This document shows positions 1-8,889 of a stretch of DNA of 64,000 bases, piece by piece (position 1 is the first letter of the stretch; every line of letters begins with the position of its first letter). Location of the stretch: NCBI RefSeq assembly GCF_015751905.1, contig NZ_JADOUF010000001.1:1240001-1304000 (forward strand), read 5' to 3'. The position numbers and the translations under genes are program-made. The notes beneath the pieces are model-generated. The model had not been told where the DNA came from. It saw nothing but the letters and a program-made list of their open reading frames with translations, and made no database searches. The DNA is from Longispora fulva (lineage in GTDB: Bacteria; Actinomycetota; Actinomycetes; Mycobacteriales; Micromonosporaceae).

Positions 1-139
1 CATTGAGCCTTGTCACCGGCGCGACGGTTGACAGCGGGCGTACAGCGTGCGTGCAGCGAGTTGATCTAGGTTTTCCCGTGGTGGTGCCAGGGCTGGGCCA
101 TCCGTGCGCCGCTGGTCACCCCGTCGACTGGCGGCGCGG

Positions 140-167
140 CGGGTCCGCCGGTCAGGCGGCGGACCCG
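140..167. terminator. Hairpin terminator after the TetR-like gene
   Basis: A perfect 11-bp inverted repeat (140-150 with 157-167) encloses a 6-nt loop, just past the stop codon of the minus-strand regulator at 201. No T-run follows, which is common for actinomycete hairpin terminators. I see no supportable gene in the first 139 bases. Confidence 0.6.
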
Positions 168-200
168 GTGCCCCATTCACTGGTCGGGCCACCACATGAG

Positions 201-839
201 TCAGGTCAGCACCTGGTCCAGGTGGGCGGCGTAGGCCTGGCCCAGGTCGGTCAGGCGGGACTCGCCCAGCGCGAGGGGAACGCCGTAGAACCCGGCGAGA
301 AGTGCGGTCACGGCCGCGTCCACCGGCACCGCGAGCTCCCCGTGCGCCGCGGCCACCGCCAGGTGCCGGGCGAACAGCTCGGCCTGCGGCGTGATCTCGA
401 CGTCGAGGGCCGCCGGGGTGCCGAACACCAGCAGCCGCTCGGCCGCCCCGACGTCCAGCACCGCGCACACGCCGCCGCCACGGGCGACCTCCGCGGTGAT
501 CTCGAACCACATCCGGGGCCCGGCGAGCACGGACGCCGCCGTGGCGTCGAAGAACCGGCGCAGGAACGCCGCGCCGTCGGGGGCCGACGCCGACGCGAGC
601 ACCGTCTCGATCCGCCACAGGCAGATGTGGTACGCCAGCAGCTCCGTCTTCGACCCGAAGTGCGCGAAGAACGTGGGCTCGGAGATCTCCACTGCGGCGG
701 CCAGCTCCCGCACCGTGATGTCCGTGAACGGGGTCCGCTCGATCCGCTCCCGCAACGCCGTCCACAGCCCGACCCGGGTCCGGGCGCGCTTGCGTTCCCG
801 CAATGGCAGAGCCGCCAACGCCGCCGGTTCGGCGGTCAC
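201..839 (-). CDS. TetR/AcrR family transcriptional repressor
   Basis: A 212-residue one-component regulator. The N-terminal helix-turn-helix lies at about residues 22-64, ending in the typical PTFFAHFGSK stretch; the rest is the variable ligand-binding part. I chose the GTG at 839 because it overlaps the stop of the DJ-1-like gene by four bases (GTGA), which couples translation of the two genes. Longer readings of the frame run back through that gene and have no family similarity. It most likely controls its own two-gene operon through the palindrome at 1519-1540 (inference). The inducer is unknown; an electrophile or carbonyl signal would fit the partner gene. Confidence 0.9.
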   Translation of the reverse strand: MTAEPAALAALPLRERKRARTRVGLWTALRERIERTPFTDITVRELAAAVEISEPTFFAHFGSKTELLAYHICLWRIETVLASASAPDGAAFLRRFFDATAASVLAGPRMWFEITAEVARGGGVCAVLDVGAAERLLVFGTPAALDVEITPQAELFARHLAVAAAHGELAVPVDAAVTALLAGFYGVPLALGESRLTDLGQAYAAHLDQVLT

Positions 840-1501
840 CGGACCCCGGCCAGCACCTCGACCAGCGCGGCGGCCGTGGCGGCCGACGACTGCGGGTTCT
901 GCCCGGTGACCAGGCGGCCGTCGCGCCGGACGTGCTCGGTGAACGGCGCGCCCACCTCGACGTCGGCGCCCAGGTCCGCGAGCCTGCGCTGCAACCAGAA
1001 GGGGATCACGGCGTCGGCGCCGACCATGCTCTCCTCCGCGTCGCTGAACCCGGTGACCCGTCGGTCGCGCACCAGCGGGGTGCCGTCTCCGGCGGTCGCG
1101 CCGAGCAGGCCGGCGACCCCGTGGCACACGGCGCCGACCGCGCCGGTGGCGTGCACGGCCGTGACGATCCGGGCCAGGTGGGGGTCCTGCGGGAAGTCCC
1201 ACATCGTGCCGTGTCCGCCGACCAGGAACACCCCGGCGTAGCGGGCCGGGTCGACGGTGTCCAGGGCGGCGGTGGTCGCGAGCAGCTCGTCGAGGTCGGG
1301 CACGGCGGCCGTGTCGTACGTGGCGCTGCCCGGGTCGAGCGGCGGCCGGCCGCCCAGCACGGAGGCGAGCTCGACGTCGTGGCCGGCCGTGCGGAACGCG
1401 TGCAGGGGGGCGACGAGTTCCTCGAGCCAGAACCCGGTCGGCATGCCGCTGTCGCCGAGGGCGTCGTGGGAGGTGAGAACCATCAGGATGCGCTGTGTCA
1501 T
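836..1501 (-). CDS. DJ-1/PfpI family protein (class I glutamine amidotransferase fold)
   Basis: A 221-residue protein of the DJ-1/PfpI superfamily, close in layout to the Hsp31/glyoxalase III type. The nucleophile elbow is visible as AVCHG (Cys126-His127), with the glycine-rich LVGGHGTMWDF stretch at about 93-103 and the acidic residue that pairs with the cysteine near Glu27-Glu28. Known members act as cytosolic chaperones, glutathione-independent glyoxalases or peptidases; the exact reaction cannot be read from sequence. ATG 1501 is preferred over one 15 bp upstream because it starts directly at the first beta strand. It is first in a coupled pair with the TetR gene, which suggests a stress-inducible defence against reactive aldehydes (inference). 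Confidence 0.88.
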   Translation of the reverse strand: MTQRILMVLTSHDALGDSGMPTGFWLEELVAPLHAFRTAGHDVELASVLGGRPPLDPGSATYDTAAVPDLDELLATTAALDTVDPARYAGVFLVGGHGTMWDFPQDPHLARIVTAVHATGAVGAVCHGVAGLLGATAGDGTPLVRDRRVTGFSDAEESMVGADAVIPFWLQRRLADLGADVEVGAPFTEHVRRDGRLVTGQNPQSSAATAAALVEVLAGVR

Positions 1502-1518
1502 GCCCCGAGCGTACACAA

Positions 1519-1540
1519 AAATTTTAGTAGACTCAAATTT
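1519..1540. promoter_or_regulatory. 22-bp palindromic operator in front of the DJ-1/TetR operon
   Basis: A near-perfect inverted repeat with arms AAATTTnAGT and ACTnAAATTT around a 2-bp centre, 18 bp upstream of the DJ-1-like start codon. It is strikingly AT-rich in this genome. Its size and position fit the operator of the co-transcribed TetR protein (inference). Confidence 0.7.
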
Positions 1541-1568
1541 CTTGGCTGACCCTCTTGTCGTCTGGTGC

Positions 1569-2156
1569 TCAGGAGGACGACCGGACGCGGGCGTGCAGGT
1601 GCATGTCGTGCCGGCCGTCGGCGTGGACGGCGGCGCTGCGTTGGGTGCCCTCCAGCACGTAGCCGGCCTTGGTCGCGACCCGGCAGGACGCCTCGTTGCG
1701 GGTCGAGTGGTCCAGCGCCAGGCGGTGGAAACCGATCCGGTCCATCGCCCAGGTGCTCACGGCGGTGAGCGCCCGGGTGGCCACACCGGCGCCGCGGGCG
1801 GCCGGGACCACCCAGTACGCGCAGCCGGCGTTGCCGTCGTCGAGGTTGATGCCGCGCATGGCGAGCCGGCCGAGCACCTCCCCGCCGTCGCGGGTCACGG
1901 CCCAGTGCGCGGCCTTCTCCAGCGCCCAGTCGCGGCGGTAGCCGTCGAACCACTCGCGGACGTGGTCCTCGGTCGCCGGATGGTGGGTGTGCCAGCGCTG
2001 GATCGCCGGGTCCCGGTAGGCGGCGAGGAACGCCGGGACGTCGGCGGTGTCCCACGGCCGCAGCACCAGGTCGCCGCCGGCGGGGAGAACGGGTTGCGGG
2101 GCGGCGACGAGGGTGCCCGCCGGGATGGCCGCCGGCGTCGACAGGACATAGGTCAT
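1569..2156 (-). CDS. GNAT family N-acetyltransferase (RimJ/RimL-like)
   Basis: A 195-residue acetyltransferase of the RimJ/RimL-like branch of the GNAT fold. The N-terminal LVLRPWDTADVPAFLAA segment, the EWF...W middle and the acetyl-CoA loop around ARGAGVATRAL (about residues 128-138) followed by RLALDHSTRNEAS and the AGYVLEG C-terminal motif are all present. Substrates of this branch include protein N-termini and small amines or antibiotics; none can be assigned here. Start ATG 2156 begins the conserved region. The frame stays open upstream to about 2396, and an alternative GTG near 2277 cannot be excluded, but that extension is proline/arginine rich and unlike the family. Confidence 0.87.
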   Translation of the reverse strand: MTYVLSTPAAIPAGTLVAAPQPVLPAGGDLVLRPWDTADVPAFLAAYRDPAIQRWHTHHPATEDHVREWFDGYRRDWALEKAAHWAVTRDGGEVLGRLAMRGINLDDGNAGCAYWVVPAARGAGVATRALTAVSTWAMDRIGFHRLALDHSTRNEASCRVATKAGYVLEGTQRSAAVHADGRHDMHLHARVRSSS

Positions 2157-2498
2157 GCGCCCATCCTGCCTGGGGAGGGGCGCAGCCACCGCCCCCACCC
2201 GGGCCTGGATCTGCCGCATGTGGACCTGGCCGGCGACGCCGACGCGCCCGCCCGGCGGCCGCACCGGCCGGTTCACCTGATCTCCCCCCGGGCCGTGTCG
2301 ATGGAAGTCCGTGCGCCGCGGTCCTGTCGTGTCGTCATGTCCGCCTCCCCCTCGTCGGTGTGACCTGACAAGGGCAGCGTCGGCGCACCCGGTCAAGATC
2401 GGCCAAAGGCGGATGTCGGCATCCGGTCAGCGGTTGGATCTTCACGGACAAAACACCATACGATCCTCTTACATAGGTACCTGGGGGGATGTATGGAC
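2157..2498. other. Divergent intergenic region, with one weak small ORF
   Basis: 342 bp separate the acetyltransferase (minus) from the large regulator (plus). The last 60 bp are AT-rich and end in a run of six G at 2483-2488, the ribosome site of the regulator. On the minus strand a 21-codon reading frame (2338 down to 2273) starts behind a good AGGGGGAGG site; it could be a leader peptide, but I do not call it a gene. Nothing else coding is seen. Confidence 0.4.
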
Positions 2499-5333
2499 AT
2501 GAGGTTCGGGGTGCTCGGCCCCGTCGAGGTGCTGGTCTCCGGGCGGCCGGTGCCGCTCGGCGGTCCCCGGCCCCGCGCGCTGCTGGCGGTGCTGCTCGTC
2601 CACACCGGACGGGCGGTGTCCACCGAGCACCTGATCGACCAGATCTGGGGCGAGGACCCGCCGGCCAGCGCGCCGGCGGCGTTGCAGGTGCACGCCTCCA
2701 CACTGCGCAAGGTGCTCGGCGACCGTCTCGTCACCACCCCGCCGGGCTACCTGCTGGCCGCCCCGCCCGACGAGGTGGACGCCCTGTGCTTCGAGGAGCG
2801 GGCCGCTGCCGCCCGCCGGGACCTGGCCGCCCGACCCGCCGCGGCGGCCGGGGAACTGGCCGCGGCGCTCGCCCTGTGGCGGGGCGCGCCGTTCGAGGAC
2901 TCCCCGGACACCCCGGACGTCGCCGAGGCCCGGCTGCGCCTGGCGGAGCTGCGGCTGTTCGCCCAGGAGGACCACCTGGAGGCCCAGCTCACCCTCGGCC
3001 GGCACGACGACGTCCTCGCCGACCTCGCCCGGCTCGCCGGCGACCACCCGACCAGGGAACGCCTCGCGGGCCTGCACCTGCTGGCCCTGCACCGGGGCGG
3101 CCGGACGGCCGACGCCCGGGCGGCGTACGAGGCGCACCGCCGGGCGCTCGACGCCGGCCGACAGGCGGAGCCGGGTGCCGGGATCGCCGCCCTGGCCCGG
3201 GCCGTCGACCGGTCCGACCCGACCCTCATGCCGCCGTCGACCATCCCGACCCCGGCCAGCCGGTTCGTCGGCCGGGAGGACGAGTTGCGCGCGCTGTCCG
3301 GGCAGCTGCGCGAGGTGCGGCTGCTGACCCTGACCGGACCGGGCGGGGCCGGCAAGACCCGGCTCGCCCTGGAACTGGCCCGGGGCGCCGCGCCCGGGCA
3401 CCCCGACGGGGCGCACGTGGTGGAACTCGCCGCCACCCAGGCCCCGCCCCCGGCAGCCACCGGTCCGGCTCCCGTGTCCAGCCGGGTCTCCGACCGGTTC
3501 GCGGCCTCCCCTGGAAGTCCGGTCACCGACCGGGTCGCCGCCGCCGTCGGGGTCCGGGAGGCGGCCGGCGAGCCGCTCCTGGACCGCCTCGCCGCGCACC
3601 TGGCCGATACCAGCGTCCTGTTCGTCCTCGACAACTGTGAACACCTCCTCGACGCCGTCGCGACCGTGTCCGCGGCCCTGCTCGACCGCTGTCCGGGCGT
3701 CCGGATCGTCGCCACCAGCCGCGAGCCGCTCGGCGTGCCAGGCGAGGCGGTCTGGCCCCTGGCCGGCCTGGGCACTCCCGCCGACGGCGACCCCGACCAG
3801 GTGGCCGTGCGCACCGGGGCGGTCCGGCTGCTCGTCGACCGGGCCGGGTCCGCCCGGCCGGACTTCGCCCTGGCCGGCGACGACGTCGGCACGGCCGGCC
3901 GGTTGTGCCGCCGGCTGGACGGCCTGCCGCTCGCCATCGAGCTGGCGGCGGCCCAGCTGCGCACCCTGTCGCTGGCCGAGGTCGCCGACCGGCTCGGCCG
4001 CCGGCTCGACCTGGCCGACCGGCGCGCGCGGACCACCCCCGACCGGCACCGCACCATGCGGGCCGCGATCGACTGGTCCTACCAGCTGCTCGGCCCCGAG
4101 GAGCAGGCGGCGGCGCGGGCGCTGGCGGCGTTCGCCGACGGCTGCCGCGTGGACGCCGCCGAACAGGTCACCGGCCACGGCGTCGAGGTCCTCGACCGGC
4201 TCGTGGACCGGTCGGTGCTCACCGCGGAGGTCCGGCCCGACGGCACCCGGTATCGGATGCTCGAACTCGTGCACGAGTACGCCACCGGGCGGCTCGTCGA
4301 CGCCGGGGAGTCCGACGCGACCCGCCGCCGGCACGCGGCCTGGTACGTGGACCTGGCCGCCGCCACGGCCGCGTACGGCGGCGCCGACCACGCGGACCTG
4401 ACCCACCGGCTCGACAGCGAGGAGGCCAACCTCCGCACCGCCCTGAACTGGTGCCTCGGCGAGGGCGCCGACCCGGAGTCCGCGGTGCGGATCGCGGCAC
4501 CCCTGTGGTGGTACTGGTGGGCCCGCGGCCTGATGTCCGAGGGCCGCGACTGGCTGCACCGCGCGCTCGTGGCACTCGGCCCGGAGCCGGGCAGGTACCG
4601 GGGCGCCGCCCTGCGCGGGGCCGCGTCGCTGGCCCGCAACAACGGCGATCTCGCCGAGGCCCGCGCGCTCGGCGAGGACCTGCTCGCCAACTACCGGGCG
4701 ATCGACATGCCGGTCGGGGTCATCGTGGCCCTCAACAGCCTGTGCGTGACGGCCACCGGGCAGGGCGACTTCGACGCGGCGCTCGCGTGCGGCGAGGAGA
4801 GCCGGGATCTCGCCGTGAAGCTCGGGGACGAACAGCTGCGGGCCACCGCGCTGAACAACATCGGGCTCGCGTTGCGCAACCTGGGCCGGCACGCCGACGC
4901 CACGGCGGCCCTGGAGGAGGCGGTCCGGGTGTGGCGGGTGCTGGACGACCGGCGCGGGGAGGCCGCGACGCTGTGCAACGTGGGCTTCGCCGCCCGGCAG
5001 TCCGGTGACCTGGCCCGGTCCCGGGAGCTGTACATGACGAGCCTGGCGCTCTACCGGGAGCTCGACATCGCCGAGGGGATCGTCGACATCCTCGACGCGC
5101 TGGCCGTGCTGGCGACTGCCGAGGGCCGGCCGGCCGAGGGCCTGCGGCTGCTCACGGTCGCCGACCGCGAGCGGTCGCGGCTCGGGTCGGCGCTGTTCGT
5201 GCCGGACGAGCTCGACGAGCGGACCCGGACCCTGGCCGCCGCCCGGGCGGCGCTCGGTGACCGGGCGGCGGCGGTCGCGGCGGAGGCCCGCGAGGTGCCG
5301 CTCACCGGCCTGGTCGCCGAGCTGACTGCCTGA
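2499..5333 (+). CDS. AfsR/SARP-like regulator: BTAD, NB-ARC ATPase and TPR
   Basis: A protein of about 944 residues with the layout of AfsR-type regulators. An OmpR-like winged helix (about 1-95, opening MRFGVLGPVEV) is followed by a bacterial transcriptional activation domain (about 100-240), then an NTPase module with Walker A GPGGAGKT (near residue 280), Walker B LFVLDNCEH and the RIVATSREPLG sensor, and C-terminal tetratricopeptide repeats from about 620. Such proteins bind direct repeats at promoters and activate secondary metabolism or morphology genes. ATG 2499 sits about 10 nt after the GGGGGG ribosome site; ATG 2493 is also possible. The gene stands alone; its target is not evident, although the adjacent sigma factor and the NRPS operon 20 kb away are candidates (inference). 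Confidence 0.9.
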   Translation: MRFGVLGPVEVLVSGRPVPLGGPRPRALLAVLLVHTGRAVSTEHLIDQIWGEDPPASAPAALQVHASTLRKVLGDRLVTTPPGYLLAAPPDEVDALCFEERAAAARRDLAARPAAAAGELAAALALWRGAPFEDSPDTPDVAEARLRLAELRLFAQEDHLEAQLTLGRHDDVLADLARLAGDHPTRERLAGLHLLALHRGGRTADARAAYEAHRRALDAGRQAEPGAGIAALARAVDRSDPTLMPPSTIPTPASRFVGREDELRALSGQLREVRLLTLTGPGGAGKTRLALELARGAAPGHPDGAHVVELAATQAPPPAATGPAPVSSRVSDRFAASPGSPVTDRVAAAVGVREAAGEPLLDRLAAHLADTSVLFVLDNCEHLLDAVATVSAALLDRCPGVRIVATSREPLGVPGEAVWPLAGLGTPADGDPDQVAVRTGAVRLLVDRAGSARPDFALAGDDVGTAGRLCRRLDGLPLAIELAAAQLRTLSLAEVADRLGRRLDLADRRARTTPDRHRTMRAAIDWSYQLLGPEEQAAARALAAFADGCRVDAAEQVTGHGVEVLDRLVDRSVLTAEVRPDGTRYRMLELVHEYATGRLVDAGESDATRRRHAAWYVDLAAATAAYGGADHADLTHRLDSEEANLRTALNWCLGEGADPESAVRIAAPLWWYWWARGLMSEGRDWLHRALVALGPEPGRYRGAALRGAASLARNNGDLAEARALGEDLLANYRAIDMPVGVIVALNSLCVTATGQGDFDAALACGEESRDLAVKLGDEQLRATALNNIGLALRNLGRHADATAALEEAVRVWRVLDDRRGEAATLCNVGFAARQSGDLARSRELYMTSLALYRELDIAEGIVDILDALAVLATAEGRPAEGLRLLTVADRERSRLGSALFVPDELDERTRTLAAARAALGDRAAAVAAEAREVPLTGLVAELTA

Positions 5334-5505
5334 TCCTCTCCGGACGATCCGTACGTCGTCCACCGCGGCCCGCACGAGGGAGGTCCGCGGCCCGGACGGT
5401 AGTCCGCACTGTCGTGGCGTCGCGGGGAACCTTTTCGCCCCGCGACGGCGTCTGGGAGGGAGCGGGCCGGACCGGCCGACCCGCACGGCCGGCACGGGAG
5501 CCCAG

Positions 5506-6060
5506 ATGACCGAATCGACGACGTTGTCCCGGGACCGGGACGCCGATCCCGGGGGCGGCTTCGACGAGTTCGTGAGGACCCGGTACCAGGCGCTGCTGCG
5601 CTCGGCCTACCTGCTCACCGGCGACCGGCACCTCGCGGAGGACCTGGTCCAGGACGCGCTGGCCCGCACCTACGGGGCGTGGCGGCGGCTGGACAGCGGC
5701 GGGAACGCCGAGGCGTACACCCGCAAGATCCTCTACAACCTGCAGGTCAGCTGGTGGCGGCGGAGACGGGTCGCCGAGGTGCTGCCCGGCGAGCTGTCCG
5801 ACACCGCCGTCCGCGGCGACCACGCCGACGGTTCGGCGCTGCGGATCACCCTGCACCGCGCGCTGCTGCGGCTGCCGGCCCGGATGCTGGCGGTCGTCGT
5901 CCTGCGGTACTTCGAGGACCGCTCCGAGGTGGAGACCGCCCAGATCCTGGACTGCGCCGTGGGCACGGTCAAGAGCACGGCGTCCAAGGCGCTCGCCCGG
6001 CTGCGGGACACGGCGCCGGAGCTGGCCGAGCTGATCACTTCCGAGGGGGACGCGCGATGA
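5506..6060 (+). CDS. SigE-family RNA polymerase sigma factor (ECF)
   Basis: A 184-residue extracytoplasmic-function sigma factor of the actinobacterial SigE family. Region 2 (about residues 20-85) shows FVRTRYQALLRSAYLLTGD and AEDLVQDAL. Region 4 (about 120-170) shows LPARMLAVVVLRYFED and the VGTVKSTASKAL recognition helix. The family directs polymerase to stress or envelope promoters and is usually held by a membrane anti-sigma factor. The next gene starts inside its stop codon (ATGA at 6057-6060), so the two are co-translated, which fits a sigma/anti-sigma pair. Confidence is high for the class and low for the regulon. Confidence 0.93.
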   Translation: MTESTTLSRDRDADPGGGFDEFVRTRYQALLRSAYLLTGDRHLAEDLVQDALARTYGAWRRLDSGGNAEAYTRKILYNLQVSWWRRRRVAEVLPGELSDTAVRGDHADGSALRITLHRALLRLPARMLAVVVLRYFEDRSEVETAQILDCAVGTVKSTASKALARLRDTAPELAELITSEGDAR

Positions 6061-7229
6061 ACGACCGACTGAGCAGGGAGCTCGACGGCATCGCCGACGA
6101 CATGCCCGGCGGGGAGATCGACCTCGGGGCGGTGCGGACCACGGTCCGGGCGGCGTCGCGCCGGCTGCGGCTGCGCCGCGCGGTCCTGGCCACCGTCGCC
6201 GCCGCCGTGGCCGTCGTCGCGGTCGGATTCGTCGCCCAGGCCGTGCCCCGGCACGACTCCGCCCCCCTGCCGGGTACGAGCCAGAGCCCGACCCCGGCCC
6301 CGCGGCCCACGGGCGCCACGGCGTACGCCGGCATCCGGCTCTACTTCCCCGACGGCACCGACCTCGACCTCGGCCGGCCGGACAGCTTCATCGAGTCGGC
6401 GTACCAGACGACGGCCGGGTCGTGGCTCGTGACCACGTTCGACGTGGCGGCCTCGCAGTACACATTCGTCCTCGTCCGGCCGGACCACTCGACCAGGGTC
6501 CTGATCGAACACGCGACCAGCCGGATCGCCGTGGCCCCGGACGGCGCCCGGCTCGCCTGGCGCACCGCCGGCCGGATGACCGTCGGTGTCCTCGCCGGGG
6601 ACCGGGTCACCGCGGGCCGGTCGACGCCGGTGGCCGATCCGCGCGGCGGTCCGTGGCTGTACACCGGCACCGCCGTGATCCTGGGCCGGGGCTCGGGCAG
6701 CGGCGTCGCGGAGTTCGACGTCTGGCTGCCCGACCAGGGCGACTACCGGCCGACCTGGGACCGGACCGGCCATGTCCGGGGGATCTACGGCCAGGTGCCG
6801 GGCGGCACCGACCTGATCGGGACGGTGGCCGGCCCGGAGGGCAAACAGGTCTGCCTGGGCGTCCTCGACCCGAAGAGGGACCTGCGGGCGACCCGGACGG
6901 CGTGCGGCGTCACTCCCGGCCTGGACAACGCCGGCCGGGTCTCACCGGACGGCCGTTGGCTGGCACTGCCGGCCGCCGATCCGGCGACCGGCCGGCCCCG
7001 CGTCGGCCTGGTGGACCTGAACACGGTGTTCGACCAGCCCGTGCTCATGGCGACCTGGGCGGCCGAGCGGCCCGGAGCGTGGCTGGACCCGACGCACATG
7101 GTCGCCAGGGACAGCGCCGGCCGGTTGTGGCAGTGGTCGACGGACGGCACCCCGCCGGCCCGGGTCACCCACCCCGCACTCCCGGCCGACGCCCCGGGGG
7201 CACAGGGGTTCGTCCTCCCGTTGTGGTGA
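6057..7229 (+). CDS. Single-pass membrane protein, likely anti-sigma partner with beta-propeller-like exterior
   Basis: A 390-residue protein coupled to the sigma factor gene by a 4-bp overlap. Residues 1-41 form a short arginine-rich cytoplasmic tail, residues 42-62 one hydrophobic transmembrane helix, then a PTPAP-type linker and an exported domain of about 300 residues with recurrent WLVTTFD, GARLAWRTAG and DGRWLALPAAD blade-like motifs, as in TolB/WD40-type propellers. I see no zinc-binding HxxxCxxC anti-sigma motif. Proteins of this plan beside SigE-family sigma factors are commonly treated as their anti-sigma or signal-receiving partners; that role is inferred from context. Confidence 0.75.
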   Translation: MNDRLSRELDGIADDMPGGEIDLGAVRTTVRAASRRLRLRRAVLATVAAAVAVVAVGFVAQAVPRHDSAPLPGTSQSPTPAPRPTGATAYAGIRLYFPDGTDLDLGRPDSFIESAYQTTAGSWLVTTFDVAASQYTFVLVRPDHSTRVLIEHATSRIAVAPDGARLAWRTAGRMTVGVLAGDRVTAGRSTPVADPRGGPWLYTGTAVILGRGSGSGVAEFDVWLPDQGDYRPTWDRTGHVRGIYGQVPGGTDLIGTVAGPEGKQVCLGVLDPKRDLRATRTACGVTPGLDNAGRVSPDGRWLALPAADPATGRPRVGLVDLNTVFDQPVLMATWAAERPGAWLDPTHMVARDSAGRLWQWSTDGTPPARVTHPALPADAPGAQGFVLPLW

Positions 7230-7253
7230 GAGCGAAGCCGGCACATTCCTTAC

Positions 7254-7284
7254 CGGGCCGGCCGCCCACAAGGCGGCCGGCCCG
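7254..7284. terminator. Hairpin terminator after the sigma/anti-sigma operon
   Basis: A perfect 13-bp inverted repeat (7254-7266 with 7272-7284) with a 5-nt CACAA loop, 24 bp after the stop codon at 7229 and before the next plus-strand gene. Confidence 0.7.
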
Positions 7285-7350
7285 CTACGGTCCCGACCGG
7301 GCGCGCCGGCCTTTCGCCACCGTCGGCCGATCACTCGGTAGGCTGCCGGC

Positions 7351-8154
7351 ATGGCGGACGAGCTGGGGCTGAACGAGCTGCTCACACTGGGTCTGACCCG
7401 GTACGAGGCCCGGGTCTACCTCGCCCTGGTCCGCCGGGACCGCTTCACGCCCACCGAGGCGGCCCGCGAGGCCGGCATCCCCCGGCAGCGGATCTACGAC
7501 GTGCTGGAGAGCCTGGCCGACCGGGGCCTGGTCCGGTTGCGTCCCGGGCAGACCGCGCACTACTCGGCGATCGACCCGGTCGTCGCCCTGGAGCACCTGG
7601 TGTCCGCGCACCGCGCGTCCCTGTCCCGGCTCGAACACCAGGCGCACCAGTTGGGCCAAGAACTGGGCAAGGTGTGGTCCTCCGGCGCGGAGCAGACCGA
7701 CCCGCTCGACTACGTGGAGGTGGTCCGCGACCCCTCGGCCGTGGTGGAGCGGTTCGCGGGGTTGCAGGCCAGCGCCCGCCGCCAGATCCTGACTCTGGCC
7801 AAGCTCCCGTACGTGACAGGCACCAACCCGCCCGGCGTGGACGACATCCGCCGGCTCGTGGCCGCCGGCGGCGAGGCCCGGTGCGTGTACGAGCGCGCGT
7901 CCCTGGCCGACCCGGCGAACGTGGCCAACGCGCACCGGTTCATGGCGGCGGGGGAGCGGGCCCGGGTGCTCGACGAGGTGCCGATGAAACTGTGCGTGGT
8001 CGACGGCGCGCAGGTGCTGATGTCACTGCTGGACCCGGTTGCCGGGTACGCGTCGAGCACCTCGATCATGATCGAGCACCCGGCGCTGGGGTTCTGCCTG
8101 GTGGAGGCGTTCGAGGCGCTGTGGTCGCGCGCGGAGGACTACCCGGAGGCGTGA
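7351..8154 (+). CDS. TrmB family transcriptional regulator
   Basis: A 267-residue regulator. The N-terminal winged helix-turn-helix is TrmB-like (LTLGLTRYEARVYLALV at about 9-25, then TEAAREAGIPRQRIYDVLESL), followed by a short coiled-coil-like linker and a phospholipase-D-like sugar/effector domain (about 115-260). In archaea TrmB proteins repress sugar uptake; the actinomycete members are largely uncharacterised. No sugar transporter is adjacent, so its target is unknown. The ribosome site before ATG 7351 is weak. Convergent with the next gene, with a shared hairpin between them. Confidence 0.85.
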   Translation: MADELGLNELLTLGLTRYEARVYLALVRRDRFTPTEAAREAGIPRQRIYDVLESLADRGLVRLRPGQTAHYSAIDPVVALEHLVSAHRASLSRLEHQAHQLGQELGKVWSSGAEQTDPLDYVEVVRDPSAVVERFAGLQASARRQILTLAKLPYVTGTNPPGVDDIRRLVAAGGEARCVYERASLADPANVANAHRFMAAGERARVLDEVPMKLCVVDGAQVLMSLLDPVAGYASSTSIMIEHPALGFCLVEAFEALWSRAEDYPEA

Positions 8155-8169
8155 GACGCCGGGGGCGTG

Positions 8170-8209
8170 CCGCAGGGCCCCGGGGGGACCACTCCCCGGG
8201 GCCCTGCGG
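8170..8209. terminator. Bidirectional hairpin terminator
   Basis: A perfect 16-bp inverted repeat (8170-8185 with 8194-8209) with an 8-nt loop, between the convergent TrmB gene (ends 8154) and the membrane-anchored protein gene (ends 8218). Confidence 0.8.
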
Positions 8210-8217
8210 ATTCGCGG

Positions 8218-8889
8218 CTAGCCGAGCTTGTGGTCGTTCAACCGGTCGGCGTAGCGGTCGTGTACCTGCTTCTGGTAGTCGGCCAGGGACAGCCCCTCGC
8301 CGACGGCCTCCCGCGCGGACGCGTTGAGCGGCAGCACCCGCCCGTCGGTGACCTTGTAGTACGCGTGTCGCTGCGGCTCGAGGAACACCGGCGAACCCTC
8401 GCCGGCCTTGATGTAGCTGAGTTCCTCGACCCCGTCGCCGACGCCGCGCACGTCGTACTTGTCGCCGTTCTTCACGAGCTGCAGGGTCGCCTGCTGGCCG
8501 GTCGCCGAACGGGTCTCCACCGCCAGGTACACCAGCCGGCCGACCGGGGCTGTGACGCCCTGGGTGACGAAGTCGGGGTTCAGCGAGTACACCGGCACGG
8601 GTTGCCCGACGACCTGCGGAGCCTTCGCCGCAGCCTCCGCGTCGATGTTGTCCTGCGCGGCGGTGACCGGCTTGCCGTCCGTGCGCTGGTCGACGTGCAC
8701 GAAGAACCGGGAGGCGACCTCGGCGGCCTTGTCGCTCGTCGCGGCCCGCTCGGCGGCCGCGAGCTCCACGGCGGCCGAGGACGCCACCGGCGGTGGCGGT
8801 GCGTGGTGACCCCCGAGGGCCACGAACACCCCGGCAGCCGAGCCGGCGGCCAGCAGCCCGGCCCCGATCAGGAGCTTGCGGGCGGCCAT
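8218..8889 (-). CDS. Membrane-anchored extracytoplasmic protein, companion of the papain-like protease
   Basis: A 223-residue protein of no family I recognise. Residues 4-26 form an N-terminal hydrophobic anchor (MAARKLLIGAGLLAAG...), followed by an Ala/Pro spacer and a polar exported domain with two short strand-rich segments (LVYLAVETRS, ATLQLVKNGDKYDVRGVGDG). ATG 8889 overlaps by one base the stop of the upstream protease gene, so the two are translated together. The pairing suggests an inhibitor, chaperone or surface anchor for the protease (inference). There is no catalytic motif and no cysteine. Confidence 0.7.
   Translation of the reverse strand: MAARKLLIGAGLLAAGSAAGVFVALGGHHAPPPPVASSAAVELAAAERAATSDKAAEVASRFFVHVDQRTDGKPVTAAQDNIDAEAAAKAPQVVGQPVPVYSLNPDFVTQGVTAPVGRLVYLAVETRSATGQQATLQLVKNGDKYDVRGVGDGVEELSYIKAGEGSPVFLEPQRHAYYKVTDGRVLPLNASAREAVGEGLSLADYQKQVHDRYADRLNDHKLG

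Noticed and set aside
2469-5495. A 1008-codon minus-strand frame opposite the BTAD regulator
   Set aside because: Low-complexity Arg/Pro/Gly translation, no ribosome site, and it covers a recognisable gene on the other strand.
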